Shown here: piece after piece, positions 1-8,936 of the stretch
Layout of the letters: each line of letters starts with the position of its first letter
Position numbering within the stretch: the stretch's first letter is position 1
Translations under genes and position numbers: made by a program
Notes under the pieces: generated by a model
The model's database searches: none
What the model was told of the DNA's origin: nothing
Seen by the model: the letters and a program-made list of their open reading frames with translations, nothing else
NCBI RefSeq assembly: GCF_000802365.1
Contig: NZ_JSZE01000016.1
Coordinates: 35,783 to 99,782 of the forward strand
DNA length: 64,000 nt
Source: Xanthomonas cannabis pv. cannabis
GTDB taxonomy: Bacteria; Pseudomonadota; Gammaproteobacteria; Xanthomonadales; Xanthomonadaceae
Direction of reading: 5' to 3'

Positions 1-1067
1 AGCTTGGAAATCCAGCCGCGATAGCGCACCGAGCGCACCTTCGCGCGGTCCAGCCACGGCACCAGGAACAGGATGGCGATCGCCGAGAACATCACCAGCA
101 CACCGCCCAGTTTGTTGGGCACCACGCGCAACATCGCGTAGTACGGCGTGTAGTACCACACCGGTTTGATGTGCTCCGGCGTCACCAGCCGGTTGGCCTC
201 GGTGAAGTTGTCGTGTTCCAGGAACAGGCCGCCGAAGGCCGGCGCGAAGAAGATGATGAAGGCGGCGATGAGCAGCAGGAACCCGACCCCAACCAGATCC
301 TTGACCGTGTAGTACGGATGGAACGGGATGCCATCGGCGGGCTTGTGCGCATCCCAGCGATTGCCCTTCGGTCCTTTCTTGATGTCCACGCCGTCGGGGT
401 TGTTGGAACCCACTTCATGCAGCGCGCCGATATGCAGCACGATCAGCAGCAACAGCACCAGCGGCAGCGCGATCACGTGCAGCGCGAAGAAGCGGTTGAG
501 CGTGGCATCGCCGGGCAGGTAATCGCCCATGATCCATTCGGTCAGCCCATTGCCGATGACTGGAATGGCACCGAACAGCGAGATGATGACCTTCGCGCCC
601 CAGAACGACATCTGCCCCCATGGCAACACGTAGCCCATGAAGGCTTCGGCCATCAGCACCAGGTAGATCAGCATGCCCAGGATCCACACCAGCTCGCGCG
701 GCTTCTGGTAGCTGCCGTACATCAGGCCGCGGAACATGTGCAGATACACCACGATGAAGAACAGCGAGGCGCCGGTGCTGTGCATGTAGCGGATCAGCCA
801 GCCCCACTCCACGTCGCGCATGATGTATTCGATCGAGGCGAATGCATCGGCGGCGCTGGTCTTGTAGTGCATCGTCAGGAAGATGCCGGTGACGATCTGG
901 TTGACCAGCACCACGATGGCCAGCGAGCCGAAGTAGTACCAGAGGTTGAAGTTCTTCGGCGCGTAGTACTCGCTGATGTGCTTGCGGTACATGGGCATGA
1001 GCCCGGGCGCGCGTTCGTTGACCCAATCGAACACGCCGTTGGCAGTACGGACCAGGATATTGCTCAT
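1..1067 (-). CDS. petB: Cytochrome b of the ubiquinol-cytochrome c reductase (bc1 complex), C-terminus cut by window edge
   Basis: This is the integral membrane subunit that carries the two b haems and the quinone sites of respiratory complex III. Translation from the ATG at 1067 begins MSNILVRTANGVFDWV and shows the family's hydrophobic helices with conserved stretches such as WGWLIRYMHSTGAS, HMFRGLMYGSY, GYVLPWGQMSFWGA and a C-terminal helix near VMFSAIAILFLVPW. About 355 codons are present and the frame is still open at base 1, so the end lies outside. The start overlaps the Rieske stop by one base (TGATG), which implies translational coupling. A cytochrome c1 gene is expected just beyond the window by analogy with other petABC operons; this is not seen here. 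Confidence 0.96.
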   Translation of the reverse strand, partial: MSNILVRTANGVFDWVNERAPGLMPMYRKHISEYYAPKNFNLWYYFGSLAIVVLVNQIVTGIFLTMHYKTSAADAFASIEYIMRDVEWGWLIRYMHSTGASLFFIVVYLHMFRGLMYGSYQKPRELVWILGMLIYLVLMAEAFMGYVLPWGQMSFWGAKVIISLFGAIPVIGNGLTEWIMGDYLPGDATLNRFFALHVIALPLVLLLLIVLHIGALHEVGSNNPDGVDIKKGPKGNRWDAHKPADGIPFHPYYTVKDLVGVGFLLLIAAFIIFFAPAFGGLFLEHDNFTEANRLVTPEHIKPVWYYTPYYAMLRVVPNKLGGVLVMFSAIAILFLVPWLDRAKVRSVRYRGWISK

Positions 1068-1711
1068 CAGGCAGCCCCCGTGCTTTTCGCCGACGAACCG
1101 GCACCGTCCGGATCGACGCCGATCACCAGGGTGTTGTCGTCCACGTAATGGTGTGGGGGCACCAGCAGATTGATCGGTGCGGGCACGCCGTCGAAGACGC
1201 GGCCGGACATGTCGAAGCGCGACTTGTGGCAGGGGCAGAAGTAACCGCCCTTCCACTGCGGGTCGTAGGGCTCGGGGCGGATCTCGGCGACCATTTCCGG
1301 CGAGCAACCCAGGTGCGTGCACAGCCCCACCAGCACCGAGATGTCGGATTTGATCGAGCGGTATTCCGGATTTTTCAGCACGTACTCCGGCTGCTGGTCC
1401 TTGTTCTCGGACTTGGGGTCCTTGAGCCGGCCGTCCAGCGACGGCAATGCATCAAGCATCGCCTTGGAGCGTTTGACGATCCAGATGGGCTGACCGCGCC
1501 ATTCCAGGACCAGCCGTTGCCCTTCCTGCAAGGCGCTGATGTCGGCGGTCACCGGTGCGCCGGCCAACTTGGCGCGTGCACTGGGGTTCCACGACTTCAC
1601 GAACGGAACTGCGACAAATCCTGCTCCGACCGCACCGACCACGGCTGTTGTCGCGGTCAAAAACCGACGACGCCCGGTATCGGCAGGTGCGTTAACCCCA
1701 TCGTTGGCCAT
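1067..1711 (-). CDS. petA: Rieske [2Fe-2S] subunit of ubiquinol-cytochrome c reductase
   Basis: The 214-residue protein transfers electrons from quinol to cytochrome c1 on the periplasmic face of the inner membrane. A twin-arginine signal (RRRFLTATT, residues 14-22) precedes one membrane helix, as is normal for a Tat-inserted Rieske protein. Both cluster boxes are intact: CTHLGC (C131, H133, C136) and CPCHKS (C159, C161, H162). The ATG at 1711 has a GGAGAG ribosome site (plus-strand 1716-1721). It is the first gene of the operon and couples directly to cytochrome b. Length is in the usual range for bacterial Rieske proteins. Confidence 0.97.
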   Translation of the reverse strand: MANDGVNAPADTGRRRFLTATTAVVGAVGAGFVAVPFVKSWNPSARAKLAGAPVTADISALQEGQRLVLEWRGQPIWIVKRSKAMLDALPSLDGRLKDPKSENKDQQPEYVLKNPEYRSIKSDISVLVGLCTHLGCSPEMVAEIRPEPYDPQWKGGYFCPCHKSRFDMSGRVFDGVPAPINLLVPPHHYVDDNTLVIGVDPDGAGSSAKSTGAA

Positions 1712-2079
1712 CCGGCTCTCCGATCTTGATTAGGTAGCGTGAGGCTGCCAACGGCTGGCGGGGGGTCCAGCCGTGATGAATCGACCGCAGTGTAGCGGAA
1801 CGCTTAATGCACAGACAATGCAATGTACGCAGTCGGAGCTGCGCGATGCAATGGCCGCTGCAGACGACCGCGGTGCGCCCTGTGCACTCCTTGCAGGACC
1901 ACGGTGCATCGCAGCGCTGTCACACGTGCAAGCGGCCCACCGCGAACCCAGTGCGCCGCACTGTCACTGCATCACGACACGGGTGCGGCGCCGACCACAC
2001 TGCGAACTGCGTCGCAGCATCGGCCGGCACGCGACAGCGTGCCATGCTGCATCGCAGGGTGAGCGTGCGAGGTGCGCGC
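1712..2079. other. Intergenic region upstream of petA
   Basis: These 368 bases separate the petA start from the end of the transglycosylase gene; both are on the minus strand. A hairpin with seven-base arms CGGCTGG/CCAGCCG and an eight-base loop lies at 1752-1773, in the probable 5' leader of petA. The remainder is rich in TGCA and GCATCGCAG-like words. Long open frames exist on both strands, but their composition is poor and no ribosome site supports them, so I call no gene. Confidence 0.5.
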
Positions 2080-3072
2080 TCAGTTGGCGCTTGCGTTCTG
2101 CCCGCGATAACGGCCGGCCAGCAGGCCGACGCGTTGGACGTAACGCTGGGTCTCGCTATAGGGCGGCACACCGCCGTAGCGATCCACCGCGCCTTCGCCA
2201 GCGTTGTAGCCGGCCGCCGCCAGGGTCAGATCGCCGTTGAAGCGCTTGAGCAACCACGACAGGTATTGCACACCGCCGCGAATATTTTGCGATGCATCAT
2301 AAGCATCGCTGACACCGAAGCGACGTGCGGTGCCGGGCATCAGCTGCATCAGCCCCTGCGCTCCGGCGCGACTGAGTGCCAGCGGGTTGTAGGCTGACTC
2401 GGCATGGATGATGGCGCGCACGATCGCTTCTTCGACCCCGAATTCGCGCGCTGCCGAGGCGATCTCCTGCTGGTAGGCGGCCGTGTTGAGCCGGATCGCG
2501 CCGAAGTTGACGCCCGGCTTGGCGCCACAGGCGTAGCAGGTCTCGATGAAGCTGTAGTGGATGGTGCGCAGCCCTTCGATGCTGGCCACCTGGCGTGGGC
2601 GTGCGCTGGTGTAGTGGCGCACGCCGTCTTTCATATAGGAATAGACCTGCCCGCTGACCACCCGGCGCGGATTGACCGCTGCAGCCGGCGCGGGGACCGG
2701 CATGAGCGATGTCGCGCGCTCTGCCGGCGGACGCGGCACCGCAACCGCCGCGGTCTCGGCAGTGCGCCGTGGCGGCAGGGGGCTGATGATCGTGGCAGGC
2801 GCGCCGCTGTCGATGCTGTTGATGCTGGCAATTGGCCGCGCGGACCCGGCGGACACTCCCGGTGCCGCCAGCGATGACACCGGCGGCACGCGCCGCGCCG
2901 AACGATCCGGCGCGTAGCTGCTGATGACGTTGCACGTCGCCCCGCTCTGGCGCTTGCTCAGGTAGCTGGTGATGCCGTCGCTGCTGACGCACTTGTACAG
3001 CGTGCCGGCGCTGACCGGCGCGGCCGACAACGTGAAAAGCAACAGCCCCAACGTTCTTGACATCCCCTTCAT
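2080..3072 (-). CDS. Secreted lytic transglycosylase (DUF4124 + SLT domain)
   Basis: The protein cleaves peptidoglycan between MurNAc and GlcNAc in the periplasm. From the ATG at 3072 it starts MKGMSRTLGLLLFTLSAAPVSA, an apparent Sec signal peptide; an in-frame ATG at 3063 and one at 3108 are alternatives. The mature N-terminus (GTLYKCVSSDGITSYL) resembles DUF4124. A proline/alanine-rich linker follows, then a Cys pair (CYAC), then the SLT fold. There the catalytic glutamate is E225 in HAESAYNP, followed by GLMQLMPGTARRFGV and AAGYNAGEGAVDRYGGVPPY, all family hallmarks. It stands alone on the minus strand. Function as a family member is secure; its role in cell-wall turnover or secretion is not determined. 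Confidence 0.9.
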   Translation of the reverse strand: MKGMSRTLGLLLFTLSAAPVSAGTLYKCVSSDGITSYLSKRQSGATCNVISSYAPDRSARRVPPVSSLAAPGVSAGSARPIASINSIDSGAPATIISPLPPRRTAETAAVAVPRPPAERATSLMPVPAPAAAVNPRRVVSGQVYSYMKDGVRHYTSARPRQVASIEGLRTIHYSFIETCYACGAKPGVNFGAIRLNTAAYQQEIASAAREFGVEEAIVRAIIHAESAYNPLALSRAGAQGLMQLMPGTARRFGVSDAYDASQNIRGGVQYLSWLLKRFNGDLTLAAAGYNAGEGAVDRYGGVPPYSETQRYVQRVGLLAGRYRGQNASAN

Positions 3073-3120
3073 GCGGCGGAGTGTCCCAGCTTGCCCCGGG
3101 CTTGCCAAGGGCGTCAGCGT

Positions 3121-4086
3121 TCAGGCCGATAACCGGTCCAGTCGCGTCTGCAATGCCTCCAGGGCAATGCGCAACGACGCGCCCACCTCAGCCGGCGCGA
3201 TCGCCTCGAACGGCAAGTCGAGCAGCAGCAGGTTGGCTGCCAACGCAGGCAGGCTCGGCGCTCCCAGGCCGAGCCAGCAATGGCCCGCCCCGTCGGCTTC
3301 CAGCGCGCCCAGCCATGGCGGGATCTGCGCGGCCAGCGTTTCCAGCGATCCGGCCAGGCGGACTCGGACACGGCACGGGAACGGCGCCTCGCCGATGGCC
3401 TTGCGCAGCAGTTGCAGCGGCTCCTCCGGCAGCGCACGCGCGGCGAACCGGGCGCCGGTGGCGATGGCCTGGTCGATCCGGTCGGCGCGCGGGGTGCGCC
3501 AGTCCTGGCGCTCGCAGTCCCAGGCCAGCAGGTACCAGCGCCGGCCGTAGTTGACCAGCAGCGCCGGCTCGACGCAGCGCATGATGGCCGCACCGGAGTG
3601 GCGCCGATAGTGCAGCCGCAGCGTGGCACGGTCGCGGCACGCGCCGGCCAGGAGCGCCAGCATCGCCGCGTCCACCAGGGTGCCGGCCTCGGCCAGCGGC
3701 ATGCTGGCCATGGCCGCGTGCGCGGCACTGGCACGCTGGCCGCTGCGCCGCGGCAGCAACGGGTCCAGTTTGGCCAATACCCGCGCGGCGGCGGTGTCCA
3801 TCCCGGCGATGGCCGGCGCTGCCGCGCGCAGTGCGATCGCCACGGTCAACGCTTCTTCTTCCTCGAACAGGAGCGGCAAGGCGGCCGCTCCCTGCCCCAA
3901 CGAATAGCCGCCGCCGCTGCCGGAAGTGGCATGCACCGGGTAACCCAGCTCGCGCAACCGCTCGATGTCGCGGCGCAGGCTGCGCGGGTGGACTTCCAGC
4001 CATTCGGCCAGGGCCGTGCCGGGCCAGTGCCGGCCACCTTGCAGCAGGGAGAGCAGTCGCAACAGACGGGCAGCGGTCGAAGCCAT
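3121..4086 (-). CDS. WYL-domain transcriptional regulator (YafY/DeoR-like)
   Basis: The 321-residue protein has an N-terminal winged helix-turn-helix (residues 1-60; RLLRLLSLLQ, then LEVHPRSLRRDIERLRELGYPV). A central WYL-type ligand domain with VNYGRRWYLLAWD follows, and then a C-terminal extension. The frame is open for another 172 codons upstream, but the chosen ATG at 4086 gives the canonical MASTAARLLRLL start and leaves the divergent intergenic region free for regulation. It points away from the glutathione S-transferase gene, with a perfect inverted repeat between them. Local repression of itself and the transferase is the simplest inference. Confidence 0.88.
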   Translation of the reverse strand: MASTAARLLRLLSLLQGGRHWPGTALAEWLEVHPRSLRRDIERLRELGYPVHATSGSGGGYSLGQGAAALPLLFEEEEALTVAIALRAAAPAIAGMDTAAARVLAKLDPLLPRRSGQRASAAHAAMASMPLAEAGTLVDAAMLALLAGACRDRATLRLHYRRHSGAAIMRCVEPALLVNYGRRWYLLAWDCERQDWRTPRADRIDQAIATGARFAARALPEEPLQLLRKAIGEAPFPCRVRVRLAGSLETLAAQIPPWLGALEADGAGHCWLGLGAPSLPALAANLLLLDLPFEAIAPAEVGASLRIALEALQTRLDRLSA

Positions 4087-4096
4087 GACGTAACCG

Positions 4097-4123
4097 TATT
4101 GCGGACGGAAACTGTCCGCAATA
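4097..4123. promoter_or_regulatory. Perfect inverted repeat, probable operator of the WYL regulator
   Basis: Ten-base arms TATTGCGGAC (4097-4106) and GTCCGCAATA (4114-4123) flank a seven-base spacer. The element begins 11 bases before the regulator start and ends 56 bases before the transferase start. Perfect dyad symmetry in a divergent regulator/target gap is the usual place for autoregulation. Binding is inferred, not shown. Confidence 0.72.
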
Positions 4124-4179
4124 GACCCTAAGATCTGCATACCAGCCATCACTGCCCAGCCACATTCCAGGAGCCCGCA

Positions 4180-4821
4180 ATGTCCGACGCCCGCCATATC
4201 ACCCTGTTCCACAATCCCCGTTCGCGCTCGCGCGGTGTGCTGGTGCTGCTGGAAGAGCTGGGCGCCAGCTACGATGTTCGCTTGGTCGATCTGGAACACG
4301 CCCAGCAGCGCTCGCCGGAGTTCCTGGCGATCAACCCGATGGGCAAGATCCCGACCATTGTCCATGGGGGCAGCGTCGTCACCGAACAGGGCGCCATCTA
4401 CCAGTACCTGGCAGAGATGTATCCGGAAGCCGGGCTGTCGCCGGCGCCAGGCGACGCCGACCGTGGCGCCTACCTGCGCTGGCTGGCGTTCTACGGCTCG
4501 GCCTTCGAGCCGGCGATCATGGATCTTGCGCTCAAGCGCGAGGCGCCACCGCGCTCGCTCTCGCCCTATGCCGACGCCGATACCGTGCTGGCGGTGGTCC
4601 ATGCGCAGCTGGCGCAGGGCGATTACCTGCTGGGTGCGCGCTGTAGCGCGGCCGATGTGCTGTGGGGCGGCGCACTGGGCTGGATGGTGGAATTCGGCCT
4701 GATCGACCCGCCGGCACCGACCCGTGCCTACATCGCCCGGATGGCCGCACGGCCGGCGGTGGCCCGCGCTGCAGCGGTCGACGGCCGGCCCGGTGCGGAC
4801 GCTGCCTGCCCAAGCGGGTAA
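4180..4821 (+). CDS. Glutathione S-transferase family protein
   Basis: The cytosolic 213-residue protein has an N-terminal thioredoxin-like half ([21 protein letters not shown], with the cis-proline region NPMGKIPTI near residues 52-60 and [15 protein letters not shown] for the glutathione gamma-glutamyl contact). An all-helical C-terminal half follows. It belongs to the general bacterial GST type; its substrate is unknown. It is divergent from a WYL regulator whose putative operator lies in the gap, so it is probably the controlled target. The ATG at 4180 lies six bases after AGGAG. Confidence 0.9.
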   Translation: MSDARHITLFHNPRSRSRGVLVLLEELGASYDVRLVDLEHAQQRSPEFLAINPMGKIPTIVHGGSVVTEQGAIYQYLAEMYPEAGLSPAPGDADRGAYLRWLAFYGSAFEPAIMDLALKREAPPRSLSPYADADTVLAVVHAQLAQGDYLLGARCSAADVLWGGALGWMVEFGLIDPPAPTRAYIARMAARPAVARAAAVDGRPGADAACPSG

Positions 4822-4859
4822 ACTGCGCGGCTCACTTCAACCCGCCTGGATTAAGCGCC

Positions 4860-6329
4860 ATGCCCGGGACATCCGTTTCCGATCTGCCCGCGGCCACCGC
4901 CGTGGACGCCCCTGCCCTGCTGCCGTTGCCGGTCGCCCGCCCGGCGACGCCTGCCGTGGTGCGCGGCAAGCTGTACATCAAGACCCACGGTTGCCAGATG
5001 AACGAGTACGACTCGGCCAAGATGGCCGACGTGCTCGCCGCCGCCGAAGGCCTGGAGTTGACCGACAACCCCGAAGAAGCCGACGTGGTGCTGGTCAACA
5101 CCTGCTCCATCCGCGAGAAGGCGCAGGAGAAGGTGTTCAGCCAGTTGGGGCGCTGGCGGCTGCTCAAGGAAAGCCGCGCCAAGGCCGGCGGTACGCCGGT
5201 GATCATCGGCGTGGGTGGGTGCGTGGCGTCGCAGGAAGGCGATGGCATCGTCAAGCGTGCGCCATACGTGGACCTGGTGTTCGGGCCGCAGACGCTGCAC
5301 CGGCTGCCGGAGCTGATCCGTGCACGGCGCGCGTCCGGCAAGTCGCAGGTGGATATCAGCTTCCCGGAGATCGAAAAGTTCGACCGCCTGCCCGAACCGC
5401 GCGCCGAGGGCCCGTCGGCGTTCGTGTCGATCATGGAGGGCTGCTCCAAGTATTGCTCGTTCTGCGTGGTGCCTTACACACGTGGCGAGGAAGTCAGCCG
5501 GCCGTTCGAGGACGTGCTGGTGGAAGTGGCGCAGCTGGCGGCGCAAGGCGTGCGCGAGATCAACCTGCTTGGCCAGAACGTCAATGCCTACCGCGGCGCC
5601 TACGGTGCCGACGCCGGCGACGCGGCGCAGTACGCCGACCTGGGGCTGTTGATTCGCACCATTGCGCAGATCGAGGGCATTGGCCGGATCCGCTTCACCA
5701 CCTCGCACCCGCTGGAATTTTCCGATTCGCTGGTGGATGCCTATCGCGATGTGCCGCAGCTGGCCAACTACCTGCATCTGCCGGTGCAGGCAGGCAGCGA
5801 CCGCATCCTGTCGGCGATGAAGCGCGGTTACACCGCGCTGGAATTCAAATCCAAGATCCGCAAGCTGCGGGCGGTGCGTCCGGATATCTCGATCAGCTCG
5901 GACTTCATTGTCGGCTTCCCCGGCGAGACCGAAGCGGATTTCGAAAAGACCATGAAGTTGATCGAAGACGTGGGCTTCGATCAAAGCTTTTCGTTCGTGT
6001 ATTCGCGTCGGCCGGGCACGCCGGCCTCGGACCTGCAGGACGATACGCCCGAAGCGGTCAAGCAGGCGCGCCTGGCCCGCTTGCAGGCGCACATCAACAC
6101 GCATGCGGCGAGCATTTCGCAGTCCATGGTCGGCAGCGTGCAACGCGTGCTGGTGGAAGGCCCGTCGCGTCGCGACCCGAACGAGCTGACCGGCAAGAGC
6201 GAAAACATGCGCCCGGTGAATTTCCCCGGCCATCCGCGGCTGATCGGGCAGTTTGTCGATGTCCTGATCACCGAGGCGATGAGCAATTCGTTGCGCGGCC
6301 GCCTTCATCTGAAAGACGACGAGGCTTGA
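4860..6329 (+). CDS. miaB: tRNA-2-methylthio-N6-dimethylallyladenosine synthase MiaB
   Basis: This radical-SAM methylthiotransferase converts i6A37 to ms2i6A37 in tRNAs that read UNN codons. The 489-residue product has the N-terminal MTTase domain ([12 protein letters not shown] with C45; [21 protein letters not shown]). The radical-SAM cluster is C195/C199/C202 in [16 protein letters not shown], and a C-terminal TRAM domain ends near [20 protein letters not shown]. The frame is open back to 4662, inside the preceding gene, but the ATG at 4860 fits the family. The N-terminus carries about 35 extra residues rich in Ala and Pro compared with typical MiaB. It is followed, after an unusually long gap, by phoH-ybeY-corC, the conserved gammaproteobacterial order. 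Confidence 0.97.
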   Translation: MPGTSVSDLPAATAVDAPALLPLPVARPATPAVVRGKLYIKTHGCQMNEYDSAKMADVLAAAEGLELTDNPEEADVVLVNTCSIREKAQEKVFSQLGRWRLLKESRAKAGGTPVIIGVGGCVASQEGDGIVKRAPYVDLVFGPQTLHRLPELIRARRASGKSQVDISFPEIEKFDRLPEPRAEGPSAFVSIMEGCSKYCSFCVVPYTRGEEVSRPFEDVLVEVAQLAAQGVREINLLGQNVNAYRGAYGADAGDAAQYADLGLLIRTIAQIEGIGRIRFTTSHPLEFSDSLVDAYRDVPQLANYLHLPVQAGSDRILSAMKRGYTALEFKSKIRKLRAVRPDISISSDFIVGFPGETEADFEKTMKLIEDVGFDQSFSFVYSRRPGTPASDLQDDTPEAVKQARLARLQAHINTHAASISQSMVGSVQRVLVEGPSRRDPNELTGKSENMRPVNFPGHPRLIGQFVDVLITEAMSNSLRGRLHLKDDEA

Positions 6330-6941
6330 TCCGATTCCGGCAGCGCAGTCGTCGTTGCCGGTCGCAGCATCGACCGCAGCAGTGCGTCTGTCGAGCGAGC
6401 TGACGCGCATTTCGGCGCGCGCAGTAACCTGCATCAGCCATCGATCGCGAGGCTGGTGATCGGCAGCGGCGCACGCCGTTTGCATGCGCGTGCCCCGGCA
6501 CAGCGTTCTCAGCGGGATCACGCATTGCGTGCACGCCATCTGCGTGCCCGGCGCCGTGCGCGCGTGGCTGGCTGCTCCGCGTGCCGTGGCTGCAGCCTTC
6601 GGCCGCTGGTCAAAATTTCACCACACATCCGAGGCGCCTTGCTGCACAAGGTGCCGCCGCACTTACCCACAGGCTTTGCCGAATTCGATCCACATCGTTT
6701 GTGGACAACCGTCCGCGCACTGGCGATTTTTTCGCCACTCACCTACCAGGCCTTGTGCCAGCAGGGCTGCCGCACTCTATCCACAGGTTAGTGATGCGTG
6801 ACTCCACAGCGATTGTGGAGAACATCCCCGCCCGCAGGCCGCCACGCTGCGCCGTCCGGTTTGTTGGTGGGATCACATGCCGCGCGCTACCCTCGTCTGC
6901 CGCCCTACCGACGCCGCCTGCGCGCGCTGTCCGATCCGACC
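6330..6941. other. 612-base gap between miaB and phoH with a cluster of DnaA-box-like nonamers
   Basis: I see no convincing gene here. Four nonamers match the DnaA box TTATCCACA at 8 of 9 positions: TTACCCACA (6663-6671), TGTGGACAA (6700-6708, reverse), CTATCCACA (6777-6785) and TGTGGAGAA (6814-6822, reverse). A weaker 7/9 copy, CGATCCACA, lies at 6686-6694. A small T-rich hairpin, GGCGATTTTTTCGCC, sits between them at 6722-6736. The gap must also contain the promoter for the phoH operon, but I cannot place it with confidence. Confidence 0.55.
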
Positions 6942-7931
6942 ATGAACTCACCTGCCTACCGCGACTTCACCCTGGAACCCGACGACACCGAGCGCCTGGC
7001 CAATCTTGCCGGCCCCTTCGACGCGCATCTGCGCCAGATCGAACTCAAGCTGGGCGTTGAGATCGCCAACCGCGGCAATATCTTCCGCATCACCGGCCCG
7101 GAGCCGGCAATCGCCGCCGCGCAGTCGCTGCTGACCGCGCTGTATGACGAAGCGGCCTCGGTCACCTTCGACAACCACGCCATCCACCTGCGCTTGAACG
7201 ATGCCAATGTCGGGCAGGTGGCCGAACGCGCTTACCAGCCCCAGGATGTGGCCATCAAGGTCAAACGCGGCACCGTGCGTGGCCGCGGCGCCAACCAGGC
7301 CAAATACCTGCATGCGATCGCCACCCACGACATCAACTTCGGCATCGGCCCGGCCGGTACCGGCAAGACCTTTCTTGCCGTGGCCAGCGCGGTGGAAGCC
7401 TTGAACGAGTCGCGCGTGCAGCGCCTGATTCTGGTGCGCCCCGCGGTGGAAGCCGGCGAGAAGCTGGGCTTCCTGCCCGGCGACCTCAGCCAGAAGGTGG
7501 ACCCGTACCTGCGGCCGCTGTACGACGCGCTCTACGAAATGCTTGGCGTGGAAAAAGTGGTCAAGCTGCTGGAGAAGAACGTCATCGAGATCGCGCCGCT
7601 GGCCTACATGCGCGGCCGCACGCTCAACGATGCCTACGTGATCCTGGACGAGGCACAGAACACCACCATCGAGCAGATGAAGATGTTCCTGACCCGCCTG
7701 GGTTTTGGTTCTACTGCCGTGGTCACCGGCGACCTGACCCAGATCGACCTGCCCAAGCACGTCAAATCCGGCCTGCGTGATGCCATCGAGGTGCTGCGCG
7801 ACGTGGAAGGTGCCAGCTTCACCTTCTTCGAAGCGCGCGACGTGGTACGTCACCCGTTGGTGCAACGCATCGTCACTGCCTACGACAAGCGCGATCAGCA
7901 GGAAAGCGCTGCCAAGGGCAATCCCCAGTGA
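6942..7931 (+). CDS. ybeZ: PhoH-like ATPase (YbeZ)
   Basis: The 329-residue P-loop protein is of the PhoH/YbeZ family, which works with YbeY in rRNA and ribosome maturation. Walker A is GPAGTGKT (residues 136-143), the Walker B-like segment is VILDEAQNTTIEQM, and an N-terminal KH-like region precedes them (LEPDDTERLANLAGPFDAHL). I chose the ATG at 6942 over an open frame that begins at 6798, because MNSPAYRDFTLEPDD matches the normal family N-terminus. Its stop overlaps the next gene by four bases (GTGA), which places it at the head of a coupled operon. Confidence 0.94.
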   Translation: MNSPAYRDFTLEPDDTERLANLAGPFDAHLRQIELKLGVEIANRGNIFRITGPEPAIAAAQSLLTALYDEAASVTFDNHAIHLRLNDANVGQVAERAYQPQDVAIKVKRGTVRGRGANQAKYLHAIATHDINFGIGPAGTGKTFLAVASAVEALNESRVQRLILVRPAVEAGEKLGFLPGDLSQKVDPYLRPLYDALYEMLGVEKVVKLLEKNVIEIAPLAYMRGRTLNDAYVILDEAQNTTIEQMKMFLTRLGFGSTAVVTGDLTQIDLPKHVKSGLRDAIEVLRDVEGASFTFFEARDVVRHPLVQRIVTAYDKRDQQESAAKGNPQ

Positions 7932-8425
7932 GCAGGACAATTGCCGGCCTGATGCTGGCAATTGCAATTGCAATGGCGACGCCGGCATCAGTCAACGCCA
8001 GCCAGACGCCGCTACCGCCAGAGATCGTCGACCGCGATGTCATTCCGGCCGTCCAGGTGACGCCTCCTTGTATTTCCCTGGCTACCGAAGCTGTCAGCAT
8101 CAGTGTTCCCACCGCAACGCTGCAGGCGATGGTGCCCGGGTATCCCTCGGCACGCTGGTTGCTCGATTTGCCTGGAACCGTCAACGATGCACGCGGTTGC
8201 GAAAGTTCACCGGTCGCGCATGCGCACCGTGCCAGCCAGTTGCTGATCGGCAAGTTGCTGGAAGACGGCATTGCGGCGGTCTGGTTGCACGATCAGCCCG
8301 GGTTCGTTTCAAGCGTGCGGGTGCGCGATTACAATCACGGTTGCGGGCGCGGCCCGCTTGGCAGCTCAAGCTACCGCGTGCCCAATGGGCCCACGGTGCT
8401 CCTGCTGATCACCTGCACTCGTTGA
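7928..8425 (+). CDS. Small secreted protein of unknown function within the phoH-ybeY operon
   Basis: I do not recognise this 165-residue protein. It starts at a GTG that overlaps the phoH stop (GTGA). A clear Sec-type signal peptide is visible, [24 protein letters not shown]. The mature part contains four cysteines ([32 protein letters not shown]), which could form two disulfides in the periplasm. It interrupts the usual phoH-ybeY adjacency. Tight coupling to phoH suggests co-expression, but a secreted protein has no obvious part in ribosome maturation, so shared control may be incidental. Confidence 0.7.
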   Translation: MSRTIAGLMLAIAIAMATPASVNASQTPLPPEIVDRDVIPAVQVTPPCISLATEAVSISVPTATLQAMVPGYPSARWLLDLPGTVNDARGCESSPVAHAHRASQLLIGKLLEDGIAAVWLHDQPGFVSSVRVRDYNHGCGRGPLGSSSYRVPNGPTVLLLITCTR

Positions 8426-8450
8426 TCTCTTTGCCCAGGAAGCGCTCGCC

Positions 8451-8936
8451 ATGACCCGTGGACCCGTCCGCCTCGACGTCGCCGTCAGTTATGCGTTGCC
8501 ACGCGCCGGCCTGCCCTCGGCGGTGAGTTTTCGCAAGTGGGTGGCTGCTGCGCTGAAGGGCCGCATCCGCGAGGCCGATCTGGCGGTGCGCGTGGTCGAC
8601 GAGAAGGAAGGCTGCTCGCTCAATCATCACTACCGCGGCAAGGACTACGCCACCAATGTACTGAGCTTTCCGGCCGAGCTGCCCGAGGGCCTGCCCAAGG
8701 GCATCAAGATGCCCCTGTTGGGCGATCTAGTGATCTGCGCGCCGGTGGTGGCGCGCGAGGCCGCCGAACAGGGCAAGTCGCTGGCTGCACACTATGCGCA
8801 CCTGACCGTGCACGGCACCCTGCACCTGCTGGGCTGGGACCACGAAGACGAGAAGGAGGCCGATGCGATGGAACAGCTGGAGCGCGAAATCCTGGCCGAT
8901 CTGGGCATCGGCGATCCCTACGCGGGGGAGCGTTGA
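8451..8936 (+). CDS. ybeY: Endoribonuclease YbeY
   Basis: This metal-dependent RNase is required for 16S rRNA 3'-end maturation and ribosome quality control. The 161-residue product carries the zinc motif [11 protein letters not shown] (H121, H125, H131) and the upstream [17 protein letters not shown] block. Length is normal. It overlaps the next gene by one base (TGATG). An N-terminal [21 protein letters not shown] segment is typical for this lineage. Confidence 0.96.
   Translation: MTRGPVRLDVAVSYALPRAGLPSAVSFRKWVAAALKGRIREADLAVRVVDEKEGCSLNHHYRGKDYATNVLSFPAELPEGLPKGIKMPLLGDLVICAPVVAREAAEQGKSLAAHYAHLTVHGTLHLLGWDHEDEKEADAMEQLEREILADLGIGDPYAGER

Noticed and set aside
171..1148. Long plus-strand open frame antisense to cytochrome b
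   Set aside because: It is the mirror of a clear conserved gene, with His/Gln/Asp-rich translation typical of antisense frames in high-GC DNA.
1773..2397. Open frames of up to 196 residues between petA and the transglycosylase
   Set aside because: No ribosome site, Cys/His/Arg-rich translation and no conserved motif; they partly overlap the transglycosylase antisense.
6655..6825. Chromosomal replication origin
   Set aside because: DnaA-like boxes are present, but there is no dnaA, dnaN or gyrB nearby, no AT-rich unwinding region, and all boxes carry mismatches.
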